A stretch of DNA of 64,000 nt from CBDCFV01 sp963664625 (lineage in GTDB: Bacteria; Chloroflexota; Dehalococcoidia; Lucifugimonadales; UBA3495): positions 2,418,001-2,482,000 of the forward strand of contig OY761541.1 in assembly GCA_963664625.1 (NCBI GenBank), in the 5' to 3' direction. Of the stretch, positions 16,186-24,598 are shown piece after piece. Position numbers and translations under genes: made by a program. Positions within the stretch are counted from its first letter, which is position 1. Every line of letters begins with the position of its first letter. The notes under the pieces are model-generated. The model was not told where the DNA came from and ran no database searches. It was given only the letters and a program-made list of their open reading frames with translations.

Positions 16186-17524
16186 GGGCCATCTCCGGCG
16201 TTGGGGACGGTTCACCCGGCTCGAATAGAGTCGGGCCGCTTACTTGGGTCTGGAGGGATGTGAGGGCCGCCCGGACGATTTCGAGGCCGTAGGCAAAGTC
16301 CTTCTCTTCTCCAAGGTCCGGGTCGCCGCATACGTGTTCGATTCTGGCGCCGCGAATCACCCGGTTAGCCCCGGTGGTGAGGGCCAGGTCGTATATCGCC
16401 GAGATCATCGCCACCGGCATTCCCAGCCGTTCGATTTCCTTGCTTATCGTCGCGCCGCAACGATTGCAGGTCCCTCAAGTAGCCACGAGGATACAGGCGT
16501 CAACTCCCGCTTCCTCCAGCTCACGGGCCATTTGCGCGCCCAACCGCTTGGACTTCTCCACGGGAGTGCTTACCCCCGGCAGTGTGATGATCCGGGGGTA
16601 TATTGGGCCGACCGTTCCCTCAGCCTCGAAGCGGCGAAGGTGGCTCAATGGAAGGATGTAATTCGGGTTGTCACTGGCGACCTGGTTGTAATAGCCGCCG
16701 TGGAACGCCTCCCAATCCGCGCCAGTAAGTGCGGGGAGCCCTTCGATGGGATAGACGTAATAACGGTCAGGATTTCCTGAGACCTGCCTGTCCGGGTTGC
16801 CTATGGGGATGAGTCCGCCCGTGGAAATCAGCGCGATTGATGCTTTGCTGAGGTCCGCTATCGGTTGGGCAGGCTGGACCACTTCCGGGGCTTGGAACGG
16901 CACCTCCGTATGGAACGCCTCGCCCTTCAGCTTCCGGGCCAGCATGTCCACCGCCCGCTTGTAACCCGGTTCCTCCCGGGTGGCCGTCTTGCGCAGGCCG
17001 CGCCCCAAGTATCCCTCGGCTTCTGCCGGGCCCAGCTCGCCTCCGGCGGCCAGGGTCTTCCCGATCCGCAGCATGACGGGGAGGACCTGGTTCATGTCGA
17101 TGGGGCTGGCGCTGGTGGGGACTATGACCGCCTCCCGGCGATAGGTAAGCACTCCGGGGTTTTCGGGGTGCATCGCCGTGACCGCTGGTATCCCCGACTG
17201 CTGCGCCGCCACGCAGACGGCTCCGCAGGCTATGCCGTACCTTCCGGCGTCGAAGGCGGGGCCGGCGACAATCAGGTCGGGGCGGTAGTCGGTCCAAGCG
17301 GCGGTTACATCTGCAAGGGCCTGCTCCCGTTGCTCGTTGAAGTAGTTGTCGCCGCAGATGATGGTGGCCTCTATGGCCCCGTCATCTCCAAGAAGCTGCT
17401 GAAACAACCGGGCCGGGCCAATCGGTCCCTTTCTTACCTCGACCGGCGTGTTGGCCTTCTCCTCGCCGCCCACGCCGCCAAAGAACTGGTTTACGAAGTA
17501 GACCACTCGCAGTTGTTCGGCCAT
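16175..17524 (-). CDS. grdB: Selenoprotein B of glycine/sarcosine/betaine reductase (GrdB/F/H-like), UGA = Sec350
   Basis: 449 aa when UGA 16475-16477 is read as Sec. Component B binds the substrate, cleaves the C-N bond and passes the carbon unit to GrdA. The C-terminal motif U-G-T-C-N-R-C-G-A-T-I-S-K-E-I-E-R matches the GrdB family signature, with Sec at residue 350 as in clostridial GrdB. Before it: V-V-Y-F-V-N-Q-F-F-G-G-V-G-G-E-E near the N-terminus and G-P-A-F-D-A-G-R-Y-G near 90. After it: P-V-A-M-I-S-A-I-Y-D-L-A. Glycine, sarcosine and betaine types cannot be told apart by eye. GGGAG precedes the ATG. An 8-bp SECIS-like hairpin follows the UGA. Naive calling splits this gene into two ORFs. 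Confidence 0.95.
16446..16464 (-). promoter_or_regulatory. Candidate bacterial SECIS of grdB
   Basis: Minus strand: ATCGTTGC pairs with GCGACGAT (8 bp, one wobble) with loop GGC beginning 19 nt after the UGA. The first loop base is G. This is the strongest of the four SECIS candidates. Confidence 0.8.
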
Positions 17525-17603
17525 GCCAATGCTCCCTCGGCAACCATCTTAAAACTCGCCACACTACCCAACCTGTTGCACTTGTCGTGCTCCCCAACCC
17601 GTC

Positions 17604-17623
17604 ATTCCCGCGAAGGCGGGAAT
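17604..17623. repeat. dRS3-like palindrome between grdB and the deacetylase gene
   Basis: ATTCCC-GCGAAGGC-GGGAAT in the 128-bp gap upstream of grdB. Confidence 0.9.
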
Positions 17624-17652
17624 CCATCCGCATGGATTCCCAAGGGAGTGGA

Positions 17653-18567
17653 TTAAGCGGTCGGCGGGTTGCTCCGGTACCAGTCCACCACCTCGGAGCC
17701 GGTGGCCGCCCACACTCCGCCCTGACTCATCATGTGGGACAAGGCGTCGTCCAAGTACCCGATGCGGAAGGGCTGGCCCATCAGCCACGGGTGGATGTTG
17801 ATCGCCAGCAGCCTGCCGTTTTCGGCGCCGTCCTGGTGCAGGATGTCGAACCCGTCCTTGAGAAGGTCCCGGTAGCGTCCCACCGTTACCCGCCGGCCCC
17901 AAAGGGCCACCAAGTCGTCCAACTCCACCATCAAGGGCAGGGCAAACATGTCGTCCTGACCGCTGATGATCGGGTACGGCTGCTCGTCGTTGGCCCAGTC
18001 ACACACGTACCGGATGCCCGCCGCCGACAGCAGCTTGGGCGTCCGGGCCGACTCGCCGTATTCGGGGCCAAGCCAGCCCACCGGAGGGTTGCCGGTAGCG
18101 CGGGTGATGGCGTCGACGGACGACTGGATGTACTCCGTCTCTTCCTGCTCCGTCATGCGGCTGGTAATCATCCTGCTTAACGATACGCCATGACCGATAA
18201 TTTCGCAGCCTCTACCCAAGCAGTGCTCTACGAGATAGGGGTAATGCTCGGCGGTAAGGGCATCCATAGCCACAGTGGCCTTTATGCCGTGTTTTTCCAA
18301 GGTGTCCAAGACCCGGAAAACGCCGACTCGATGGCCGTACTCCCGGTGGGTCAACTGAGCGTAGTCCGGCCAACCGCGCGCGCCCAAGCCGCCGCCCTGA
18401 TTGGTGCTGAAGCTGCCCTCCGGGGGCTTCCATTCCATGTGTTCCAGGTTGACGACCACGCAAAGAGCAACTCTGGCGTCATCAGGCCAGCGCAGCTTGC
18501 CGCGATTTACGATAGGGTCCCATTCGTGGTGCTCGTGGTCCATCCCGAACCGGCGCTCTGCTGGCAT
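17653..18567 (-). CDS. Polysaccharide deacetylase / PuuE-like amidohydrolase (copy 1)
   Basis: 304 aa, NodB-homology fold of the PuuE/allantoinase-like branch, which hydrolyses cyclic amides or N-acyl groups with a metal ion. Seen: L-R-W-P-D-D-A-R-V-A-L near residue 23, G-V-F-R-V-L-D-T-L-E-K-H-G-I-K-A-T-V-A (spaced), E-I-I-G-H-G (metal-site His) and N-I-H-P-W-L-M-G-Q-P-F-R near the C-terminus. GGGAGG lies 9 nt upstream of the ATG. The gene is followed 129 bp later by grdB on the same strand and preceded by a paralogue, so it may prepare a substrate for the reductase (inference). Confidence 0.85.
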   Translation of the reverse strand: MPAERRFGMDHEHHEWDPIVNRGKLRWPDDARVALCVVVNLEHMEWKPPEGSFSTNQGGGLGARGWPDYAQLTHREYGHRVGVFRVLDTLEKHGIKATVAMDALTAEHYPYLVEHCLGRGCEIIGHGVSLSRMITSRMTEQEETEYIQSSVDAITRATGNPPVGWLGPEYGESARTPKLLSAAGIRYVCDWANDEQPYPIISGQDDMFALPLMVELDDLVALWGRRVTVGRYRDLLKDGFDILHQDGAENGRLLAINIHPWLMGQPFRIGYLDDALSHMMSQGGVWAATGSEVVDWYRSNPPTA

Positions 18568-18603
18568 TTACGGGACCTCCCTGTTGAATGATCAGTGGTC
18601 GGT

Positions 18604-18704
18604 TTTTCACCGCAGAGCACACTGAGAGCGCAGAGATTTTTGGATTGGGTGGAGACCGGAGAAAATCCCCAAAACTCTGCGGTCTTTGCGTACTCTGCGG
18701 TAAA
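18604..18704. repeat. Inverted-repeat element of the CGCAGAG type, no gene inside
   Basis: A left arm rich in CGCAGAG (18604-18635) and a right arm whose complement is a near copy (18674-18704) enclose about 40 bp. The same repeat style flanks the GxxExxY remnant at 58.2-58.5 kb, so this looks like an empty, MITE-like derivative. Confidence 0.6.
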
Positions 18705-18718
18705 CGAACGGCAACCGG

Positions 18719-19615
18719 TTATTGCCCGCTGGTCACCGCCGCGTCGTAGTAATTCTCCAGGTAGTATTCGGCGATGTCGTCCGCGGTGGTCTGCCACACG
18801 CCTTCGTGTGACATGATGTACCCCAGCACATCGTCCAGGAACTTGATCCGATGCGGCTGGCCCACCAGGAACGGGTGCAACGCAATGCACATTACCCGGC
18901 CGCTCTCGGCGCCCTCTTTGTAAAGCTGGTCGAACTGGGCCTTGCAGATCTCCGCGAAATAGTCCCCTTCGTAGTGGTGCCTGAAGAGAGGCGAATCGTT
19001 CAGCTCTATGGAGTAAGGGACGGATATGAGCTTTCCATCCTTCACTTTGATGGGCACGGGCTGGTCGTCGTGCATCCAGTCGGTGTGATAGATGAGACCG
19101 GCTTCCGCCATCAGGTCGGGAGTGCGTTCGGTGCCGGATATGGCCGGCCCCAGCATCCCCTTCAGTTGCTTGCCGGTCTCGCGTTTCAGGGTGTCGATGC
19201 AGTCGCGGTAAAACTCCCGCTCCTCTTCCTCGGTGTAGGTATTGAGGTAGCGGGTGTTGTAGATGCCGTGGCTCATGAAGTCCCAGTTCCGCTCCACCAT
19301 GGCGTCGCGGATTTCCGGGAAGTGCTCGAACACCGCCAGGTTGATTGACACGCAGCAACGGATGTTGTGTTTGTCCAGCACTTCCAGCATCCGCCAGAAC
19401 CCCACCCGGTTGCCGTAGTCCCGGTAGGTGTACTGCTGCACGTCCGGGTAGGGAGTGCGAGGCCACGGGTCACGTACCCCGTCGAACACCGGCTCGTATT
19501 CGTAGTGCTCCACGTTGGGAGCGATCCACAACGCCACCCTGGCGTCGTTGGGCCACTTTATGGGGGGCCTTTCGATTATCGGACTGTAATTGACCCGTTC
19601 CGGTGGTAACGCCAT
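18719..19615 (-). CDS. Polysaccharide deacetylase / PuuE-like amidohydrolase (copy 2)
   Basis: 298 aa paralogue of the downstream copy. It has I-K-W-P-N-D-A-R-V-A-L-W-I near 17, G-F-W-R-M-L-E-V-L-D-K-H, a D-F-M-S-H-G-I-Y metal-site segment, G-M-L-G-P-A-I-S-G-T-E-R-T-P and C-I-A-L-H-P-F-L-V-G-Q-P-H-R. AGGAGG lies 9 nt before the ATG. The two copies differ in sequence throughout, so the duplication is old and they may act on different substrates. The order TPR gene, copy 2, copy 1, grdB, grdE on one strand suggests a shared role. Confidence 0.85.
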   Translation of the reverse strand: MALPPERVNYSPIIERPPIKWPNDARVALWIAPNVEHYEYEPVFDGVRDPWPRTPYPDVQQYTYRDYGNRVGFWRMLEVLDKHNIRCCVSINLAVFEHFPEIRDAMVERNWDFMSHGIYNTRYLNTYTEEEEREFYRDCIDTLKRETGKQLKGMLGPAISGTERTPDLMAEAGLIYHTDWMHDDQPVPIKVKDGKLISVPYSIELNDSPLFRHHYEGDYFAEICKAQFDQLYKEGAESGRVMCIALHPFLVGQPHRIKFLDDVLGYIMSHEGVWQTTADDIAEYYLENYYDAAVTSGQ

Positions 19616-19702
19616 GTCGAATCACCTCCTCTAGGATTAAGAAACTATCTCAAAGTCAACTGTTCCTGCTGACATCCCTCAGTTACTGACCTAAGCCTAT
19701 GG

Positions 19703-19722
19703 ATTCCCGCTTTCGCGGGAAT
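19703..19722. repeat. dRS3-like palindrome between TPR and deacetylase genes
   Basis: ATTCCC-GCTTTCGC-GGGAAT in the 128-bp intergenic gap. Confidence 0.9.
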
Positions 19723-19743
19723 GACGGGAAATGTCAACATGGC

Positions 19744-21189
19744 CTAGCTCAATGTGCTTGCCAATTCGTTCAGATTGCTGATTTCCGGAGAGGCTTGGTC
19801 TGCGGCCTGCCAGCGGCCTATAACGTCGCCGATGGTGGACTTGGCCGCTTCGGCGTCTCCGACGGCGGCTTGGCTCCGGCCCAGCCAGAAGGTGTCCCGC
19901 ACCGACGAACGGCGGCTGAGCCGTTCGTCCAGCATATCCCGGGCTTTGTCGAACTGCTCTGCCCGGATGTAGGACTCAAGCATCGTGTCCTCGAACACCT
20001 CGCGTTGGGCGTGGCTGCCGCCGATCCGCTCCAGTTGCTTCATCTGGGGTTCCAGCAGTTGGACAGCTTCGGAGTAATTGCCTTGGGCGAAAGCCGAGAT
20101 TCCCTGCGCCAAGGGCAGCGTGACCTCGGCTGCCAGGGCGTTCCCTTGGTTGGCCAGCTTGCCAAGACGGTCTATCAACCGGCCCATTGCATCGTCGTCG
20201 CCGCAGGCGCTGAACGCCAGCGCCGCATGGGCGTCCCGGAAGGCCGGGCCGTTCCCGTCGGCGGCCGGAGCGGCTTGGTCGCGCACTTCTTCCCACGGCA
20301 TCGGCGGGGGCGCCTTACCGTACAACTGCAACCGCCACATAAGCGACGCACTGTCGGACAGTGATGCGGGACTCTTGGCCACCACCGACGGGCGGATGTC
20401 GGACTCGTAGAGGTCTACGGCATCCTGGTAGTGGCCCAAGGCCAACCGGAACAGCGCCAAGTGCCACGACAGATGGACGTGGTACGGGGCGCGCTTGTCA
20501 AAGCAGGTGATCCAGTTGCCTAGGAAGTCGTCGCCCGACGACGCGTCTCCCTTCTCGAAATAAACGTGGGTCGCCGAGTGGGAGGCGACGGCGTTGGTGG
20601 GCCGCATGTCCAGCGACCGTTGCGCCAGTTCCAGGGACTCGTCCAGCCGCCCGGTCTCGTGGTGGGCGAAGGCGTACTGGCTTAGGAAAGACCAGTCGTC
20701 CATGCAGTAAGGCGCGATGCTTTTGCACATCTCATACAGTTCACCGGGGAAGTTGGGCACTCCTGAGCCGCTGCACCCAAGCATGTACAACCGTTGGGCA
20801 AGGCGGGACATCAGGGCGTCGCGTGGGTATTCCTTCAGGTGCTCGCGGACCAGCGCCACCGACTGGGGGCCTTTGCCGTCCACCCAGAGGCCGATGGCCT
20901 CGATAACCTGCCTCTCCCGTTCCGATATGCCCGGCGTCAGCTCCCGGGCGCGGTCGGCACTTGCCTTTGCCGCCGCCGCATCGGCCCGGATCATCCCAAC
21001 GTATGCTTGGCAGCCGTGGGCCAGAGCAAACCCCTCGTCGACGTCCAAGGCCTGTTGCAGCTTCTCTTCAGGCGCGTAGTCTTGGGAAAGCATCCGGTCG
21101 ACCCCTTCCTGCCACTGGTCCACGGCGGCTTGGGACTGGGTACTCAAGGGAAGACCGAACCGGTCCTTTATCCTCGTTCCTTCCTGCAT
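19744..21189 (-). CDS. Tetratricopeptide-repeat protein (TTC38-like)
   Basis: 481 aa, all-helical and Ala/Leu-rich, with repeated TPR-style pairs (for example H-H-E-T-G-R-L-D-E-S-L-E-L-A-Q-R-S-L, A-L-G-H-Y-Q-D-A-V-D-L-Y, A-E-Q-F-D-K-A-R-D-M-L). The segment A-S-H-S-A-T-H-V-Y-F-E-K-G-D resembles the TTC38 family. No signal peptide or enzyme motif is seen, so it is probably a cytoplasmic scaffold. The start is ATG 21187-21189 because GGAGGAAG lies just upstream; an ATG at 21234 in the same frame has no such site. It heads the minus-strand run leading to the grd genes. Confidence 0.75.
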   Translation of the reverse strand: MQEGTRIKDRFGLPLSTQSQAAVDQWQEGVDRMLSQDYAPEEKLQQALDVDEGFALAHGCQAYVGMIRADAAAAKASADRARELTPGISERERQVIEAIGLWVDGKGPQSVALVREHLKEYPRDALMSRLAQRLYMLGCSGSGVPNFPGELYEMCKSIAPYCMDDWSFLSQYAFAHHETGRLDESLELAQRSLDMRPTNAVASHSATHVYFEKGDASSGDDFLGNWITCFDKRAPYHVHLSWHLALFRLALGHYQDAVDLYESDIRPSVVAKSPASLSDSASLMWRLQLYGKAPPPMPWEEVRDQAAPAADGNGPAFRDAHAALAFSACGDDDAMGRLIDRLGKLANQGNALAAEVTLPLAQGISAFAQGNYSEAVQLLEPQMKQLERIGGSHAQREVFEDTMLESYIRAEQFDKARDMLDERLSRRSSVRDTFWLGRSQAAVGDAEAAKSTIGDVIGRWQAADQASPEISNLNELASTLS

Positions 21190-21362
21190 CGTCTTCCTCC
21201 AACGGGCGGGATGCCCGTCAATAACGAGCTTCAATGATAGTCGATATTGGAGCGAGTGTAAGCGGGGCCATACCTTCTGTCAACGAATGCACCGCCGGGT
21301 CGTTCGACGTTGGCGCATGTAGTTCCATTAAATCGAGTAGAATATGTGAAAGGAGTACGAAA

Positions 21363-21719
21363 ATGGGAACATTCAATTGGCCGATACGGATTAGCAGCTT
21401 GGACGGCGAGCGGACGCGGGATATAGAAGCGACAGTGGATACCGGCGCAACCTACACGGTGTTGCCGTCCAATCTGCTTAGAGAAGTGGGAGTTTTAGCT
21501 ACGAGACAGGCCCAGTTTGAATTGGCGGACGGTCGCCGAATCGATATGGATATGGGCGAGGCCCAAGTCACTATTGATGGAAAAGCCGTCACCACTTTGG
21601 TGGTTTTCGGAGAGGACGACGCCATTCCTCTCTTGGGCGCTTACACTCTTGAAGGACTATTGCTCGCAGTTGATCCTGTCAACCAGCGACTGGTCCCAAC
21701 GCACGCCATCTTGTATTAG
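21363..21719 (+). CDS. Retropepsin-like aspartic protease family protein (clan AA)
   Basis: 118 aa with a single V-D-T-G-A-T-Y-T-V-L-P motif (about residues 24-34), the catalytic D-T-G-A of clan AA aspartic proteases, and a second hydrophobic strand V-V-F-G-E-D-D-A-I-P-L-L-G near the C-terminus. These short bacterial proteins would work as dimers, one Asp per subunit. The targets are unknown. The start is placed at the ATG preceded by AAGGAG; an in-frame ATG at 21234 lies upstream but would add 43 unrelated residues. It is 37 bp from the dehydrogenase gene and probably cotranscribed. Confidence 0.8.
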   Translation: MGTFNWPIRISSLDGERTRDIEATVDTGATYTVLPSNLLREVGVLATRQAQFELADGRRIDMDMGEAQVTIDGKAVTTLVVFGEDDAIPLLGAYTLEGLLLAVDPVNQRLVPTHAILY

Positions 21720-21756
21720 AACGGTTCGTACCGTCGTCAGGGGGAGGAGTAAACCC

Positions 21757-22710
21757 ATGTCCTTCAAAATGGTTATCTGCCCGCCCAACTACCAGGAAGA
21801 CTGGCCGGAAAGACTGAGTGCAGCCATACCTGACATAGACGTGCACCTGTGCCCCACCGTGGGGGAAGCGATGGAGGTCATAGGCGATGCCGACGCCGCT
21901 TTCGGGGACATAGTGCCGGAGCTTCTGGAACGGGCCCACAACCTGAAGTGGGTCGCTTGCCCGCAGGCGGGGCCGCGGGCCGGATACTATCACCAAGGGT
22001 TGGTTGACCGGGACCTGGTAGTCACCAACACCCGGGAAATCTATAACGACCACATCAGCGCCCACATTATGTCCCTGTTGCTGGGTTTTGCCAGGGGGCT
22101 TCAGGTCTATATACCCCAGCAGGTGCAAGGCGTCTGGCGTCAGGGATACGACACCATCTACCTGCCCGAGGCTACAGTCGTCATCGTGGGCGTCGGCGGC
22201 ATCGGCGGGGAGACGGCCCGGCTGTGCGCCGAGTTCGGCATGAGGGTAATCGCGGTGGACCCACGGGTGTCCCAGCCGCCGCCTGGCGTGGCCGAGTTGC
22301 ACCGCCCCGACGAGCTTGACCAAGTATTGCCCATGGGGGACTTCGTGGTGGTCACGGTGCCGGAAACGCCCCAAACCCAAGGCATGTTCCGAACGCCCCA
22401 GTTTGCGGCAATGAAGAACAGTGCTTTCTTCATCAACATCGGCCGCGGCGCCACGGTGGTGCTGGATGACTTGGTGGCCGCGTTGGAGTCGGGCGAAATC
22501 GCCGGGGCTGGGCTGGACGTGTATCAAATCGAGCCGTTGCCCGCCGGTCATCCCCTGTGGACGGCGCCCGGTGTGCTGCTGACTCCTCACGTGGCGGGCA
22601 ACGGGCCTTACCTTCAGGAGCGGCGCACCGAACTATTCATTGACAACTGCGTCCGCTTCAACGAAGGCCGTCCGTTGCGGAACGTGGTGGACAAGGCCAA
22701 CTGGTTCTGA
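21757..22710 (+). CDS. D-isomer-specific 2-hydroxyacid dehydrogenase
   Basis: 317 aa NAD(P)-dependent reductase/dehydrogenase of the D-2-hydroxyacid family. The Rossmann motif is V-G-V-G-G-I-G-G-E-T-A near 146; the catalytic Arg lies in I-G-R-G-A-T-V, Glu in Y-Q-I-E-P-L-P and His in T-P-H-V-A-G. The short N-terminal domain puts it with glyoxylate/hydroxypyruvate reductase-like members, but the substrate is not fixed. GGGGAGGAG lies just upstream of the ATG. It probably shares a transcript with the preceding aspartic-protease-like gene. Confidence 0.88.
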   Translation: MSFKMVICPPNYQEDWPERLSAAIPDIDVHLCPTVGEAMEVIGDADAAFGDIVPELLERAHNLKWVACPQAGPRAGYYHQGLVDRDLVVTNTREIYNDHISAHIMSLLLGFARGLQVYIPQQVQGVWRQGYDTIYLPEATVVIVGVGGIGGETARLCAEFGMRVIAVDPRVSQPPPGVAELHRPDELDQVLPMGDFVVVTVPETPQTQGMFRTPQFAAMKNSAFFINIGRGATVVLDDLVAALESGEIAGAGLDVYQIEPLPAGHPLWTAPGVLLTPHVAGNGPYLQERRTELFIDNCVRFNEGRPLRNVVDKANWF

Positions 22711-22764
22711 CGGTTGGCCTTTCCTGGTGGTTCAACTCATTTGGATTGAGGGCTAATTGTCCCG

Positions 22765-22855
22765 GTTCGGCAGGCTCACCACAGGCGTTCGCCCTGAGCT
22801 TGTCGAAGGGCCGTCCGTTCATGGTTCGACAAGCTCACCACGAACGGACTCCCAG
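22765..22855. repeat. Pair of TTCGACAAGCTCACCACGAA-type repeats
   Basis: Two inverted or half-inverted copies of a GC-rich unit ending in TTCGACAAGCTCACCACGAA. It is a common extragenic palindrome type in bacterial genomes. It lies in the 175-bp gap between convergent genes and could serve as a transcription end. Confidence 0.65.
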
Positions 22856-22885
22856 TTTATTCATCAATACAACAACACCGGCTTA

Positions 22886-24433
22886 CTACTTGCCCTGCCT
22901 TATGAAGTCCGCTACGTGTTCTCCTATGGCCATGGTGGTTACGTTGGTGTTGGCTCTCACGCAGTCGGGCATTATCGAGGCGTCCGCAACCCGGAGGTTG
23001 GTGACGCCGTAGACTTTGCCGTACTGGTCGACCACGGCCATGGGGTCCGAGTCCGGCCCCATCTTGCAGGTGCAGGAGATGTGCTGCGAGGTGGTCACCT
23101 CCCGCCTGAGCCAAGCGTCAAGCGCTTCGTCCGATGCTATGTCTTCATCGCTGGGTTCGACCCGTTCCTGGATAATGTCCTTGAACTCCTCGCTCTCTCC
23201 CAAGCCGATGCAGATTTTGACCGCCTCCCGCAGCCTCACCAGGTCGAAGTCCTCCTCCAGGTAGTGGTACTCCAGTATGGGCTGCTCCGAGGGATCGGTG
23301 GAGGCCAAGCGCAGCTCTCCGGCTCCGACGGCCAAGTAAATTCCGCCGGTCATCCGGATGCCCACGGGCTGCATTCGCTCGCCACCCCGGTTGACCCTCT
23401 CGGTGGCAAAGGACTGCATGGTAATCTTCATGTCGTTCCGCAGGTCCGACCCGTCGGCGGTATACCGGAGGGTCACTTGCGACCTGGGGGCCAGTCCGTC
23501 AAGATCGAACCCTTCCTTGGTCCGCCACGTCACCCAAACGTTGGGATGGTCCCGCATGTTTTGGCCCACTCCCGGCCGGTCGGATACGACCGGAATTCCC
23601 AGGCTCTCAAGGTGGTCGCGGGGGCCTATGCCGGACAACATCAATATCTGCGGCGAACCGATGGCGCCGGAGCTCAGGATAATCTCCTCGCCTTCCACCA
23701 CGAACTTCTCGCCGCCACTCTCCAGTTCTACCCCAGTGGCCTTGTTGCCGTCGAAGATTATGCGGTGCACCGTGCAGTTGGGGCGAATGGTCAGGTTCAA
23801 CCGGTGCCTGGCTTGGTCCAGGTAACCCAGGGCCGTGCTCATCCGGATGCCGTTGGGGTTGTTCAGAGGTATGGGGCCGACCCCGGTGGTGTCCGGGTGG
23901 TTGTGGTCCGGGCAATCGGGGTATCCGGCGGAAATGCAGGCGTTGTAGAAAGCGACCTGCGCCGGCAGCCAAGTGTCCCGCTTGAACCGGTGCATCACGA
24001 TGGGCCCGTCGTTGCCGTGGAAGTCCCCGCTGTAGTCCGGGTCAGTCTCGATCATTCGGAAATAGGGCAACAGGTTCTGATAGGTCCACTCATCGTTGCC
24101 CATCTCTGCCCAAGTGTCGTAGTCCTCGGGAACGCCCCGCAGGAACACTTGGCCGTTGATGGCGCTGGAGCCTCCGGTAACCTTGCCCCGGGGCACCATC
24201 ATTGGCCCCGCGGTATCGGTGGCCTTGCCGGTGAACTGCCAGTTGTGATCGCTGGTCATCACGTCGGCTTCCGTGGCGTACCCGAACTTCACCTCTTCAG
24301 GAAGTCGCTCGAAGTCGGGATAGTCCGGGCCGGCCTCAAGCAAAAGCACCGACCGGTTGGGGTCTTCCGACAGCCGAGTTGCTATGATTGCCCCCGCCGA
24401 CCCCGCTCCGATTACTACCACGTCGTACTTCAT
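22886..24433 (-). CDS. GMC-family FAD oxidoreductase (choline dehydrogenase-like)
   Basis: 515 aa. An FAD-binding start D-V-V-V-I-G-A-G-S-A-G-A-I-I-A (residues 4-18) is followed by the GMC signatures G-K-V-T-G-G-S-S-A-I-N-G near 88 and S-S-G-A-I-G-S-P-Q-I-L-M-L-S-G-I-G near 255, and the C-terminal domain with S-C-T-C-K-M-G-P and N-L-R-V-A-D-A-S-I-M-P. The family oxidises alcohols such as choline, other primary alcohols or sugars. There is no signal peptide. Choline as substrate would give betaine, which might connect to the Grd cluster, but that is only a guess. GGAGGGGAAACC precedes the ATG. Long plus-strand frames here are antisense. Confidence 0.9.
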   Translation of the reverse strand: MKYDVVVIGAGSAGAIIATRLSEDPNRSVLLLEAGPDYPDFERLPEEVKFGYATEADVMTSDHNWQFTGKATDTAGPMMVPRGKVTGGSSAINGQVFLRGVPEDYDTWAEMGNDEWTYQNLLPYFRMIETDPDYSGDFHGNDGPIVMHRFKRDTWLPAQVAFYNACISAGYPDCPDHNHPDTTGVGPIPLNNPNGIRMSTALGYLDQARHRLNLTIRPNCTVHRIIFDGNKATGVELESGGEKFVVEGEEIILSSGAIGSPQILMLSGIGPRDHLESLGIPVVSDRPGVGQNMRDHPNVWVTWRTKEGFDLDGLAPRSQVTLRYTADGSDLRNDMKITMQSFATERVNRGGERMQPVGIRMTGGIYLAVGAGELRLASTDPSEQPILEYHYLEEDFDLVRLREAVKICIGLGESEEFKDIIQERVEPSDEDIASDEALDAWLRREVTTSQHISCTCKMGPDSDPMAVVDQYGKVYGVTNLRVADASIMPDCVRANTNVTTMAIGEHVADFIRQGK

Positions 24434-24524
24434 GGTTTCCCCTCCATATTTGAAGGTTTAAGGGTATATCCGGAATTGCCTCGCTGCTTCTCCGAGTCGT
24501 TTCTCCCGCCAGTACCGACCCGTC

Positions 24525-24544
24525 ATTCCCGCGAAGGCGGGAAT
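24525..24544. repeat. dRS3-like palindrome upstream of the GMC gene
   Basis: ATTCCC-GCGAAGGC-GGGAAT between the GMC gene and the Sec-glutaredoxin gene. Confidence 0.9.
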
Positions 24545-24598
24545 CCATAGGTTGAATATCTACTGGCGGAGCGTAACAAAGCAGTTTTAAGGCGCCTT

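Noticed and set aside
22757..24550. Plus-strand open frame of 597 codons opposite the GMC gene
   Set aside because: Antisense shadow of a GC-rich gene; no recognisable domain, while the minus strand gives a complete GMC oxidoreductase.
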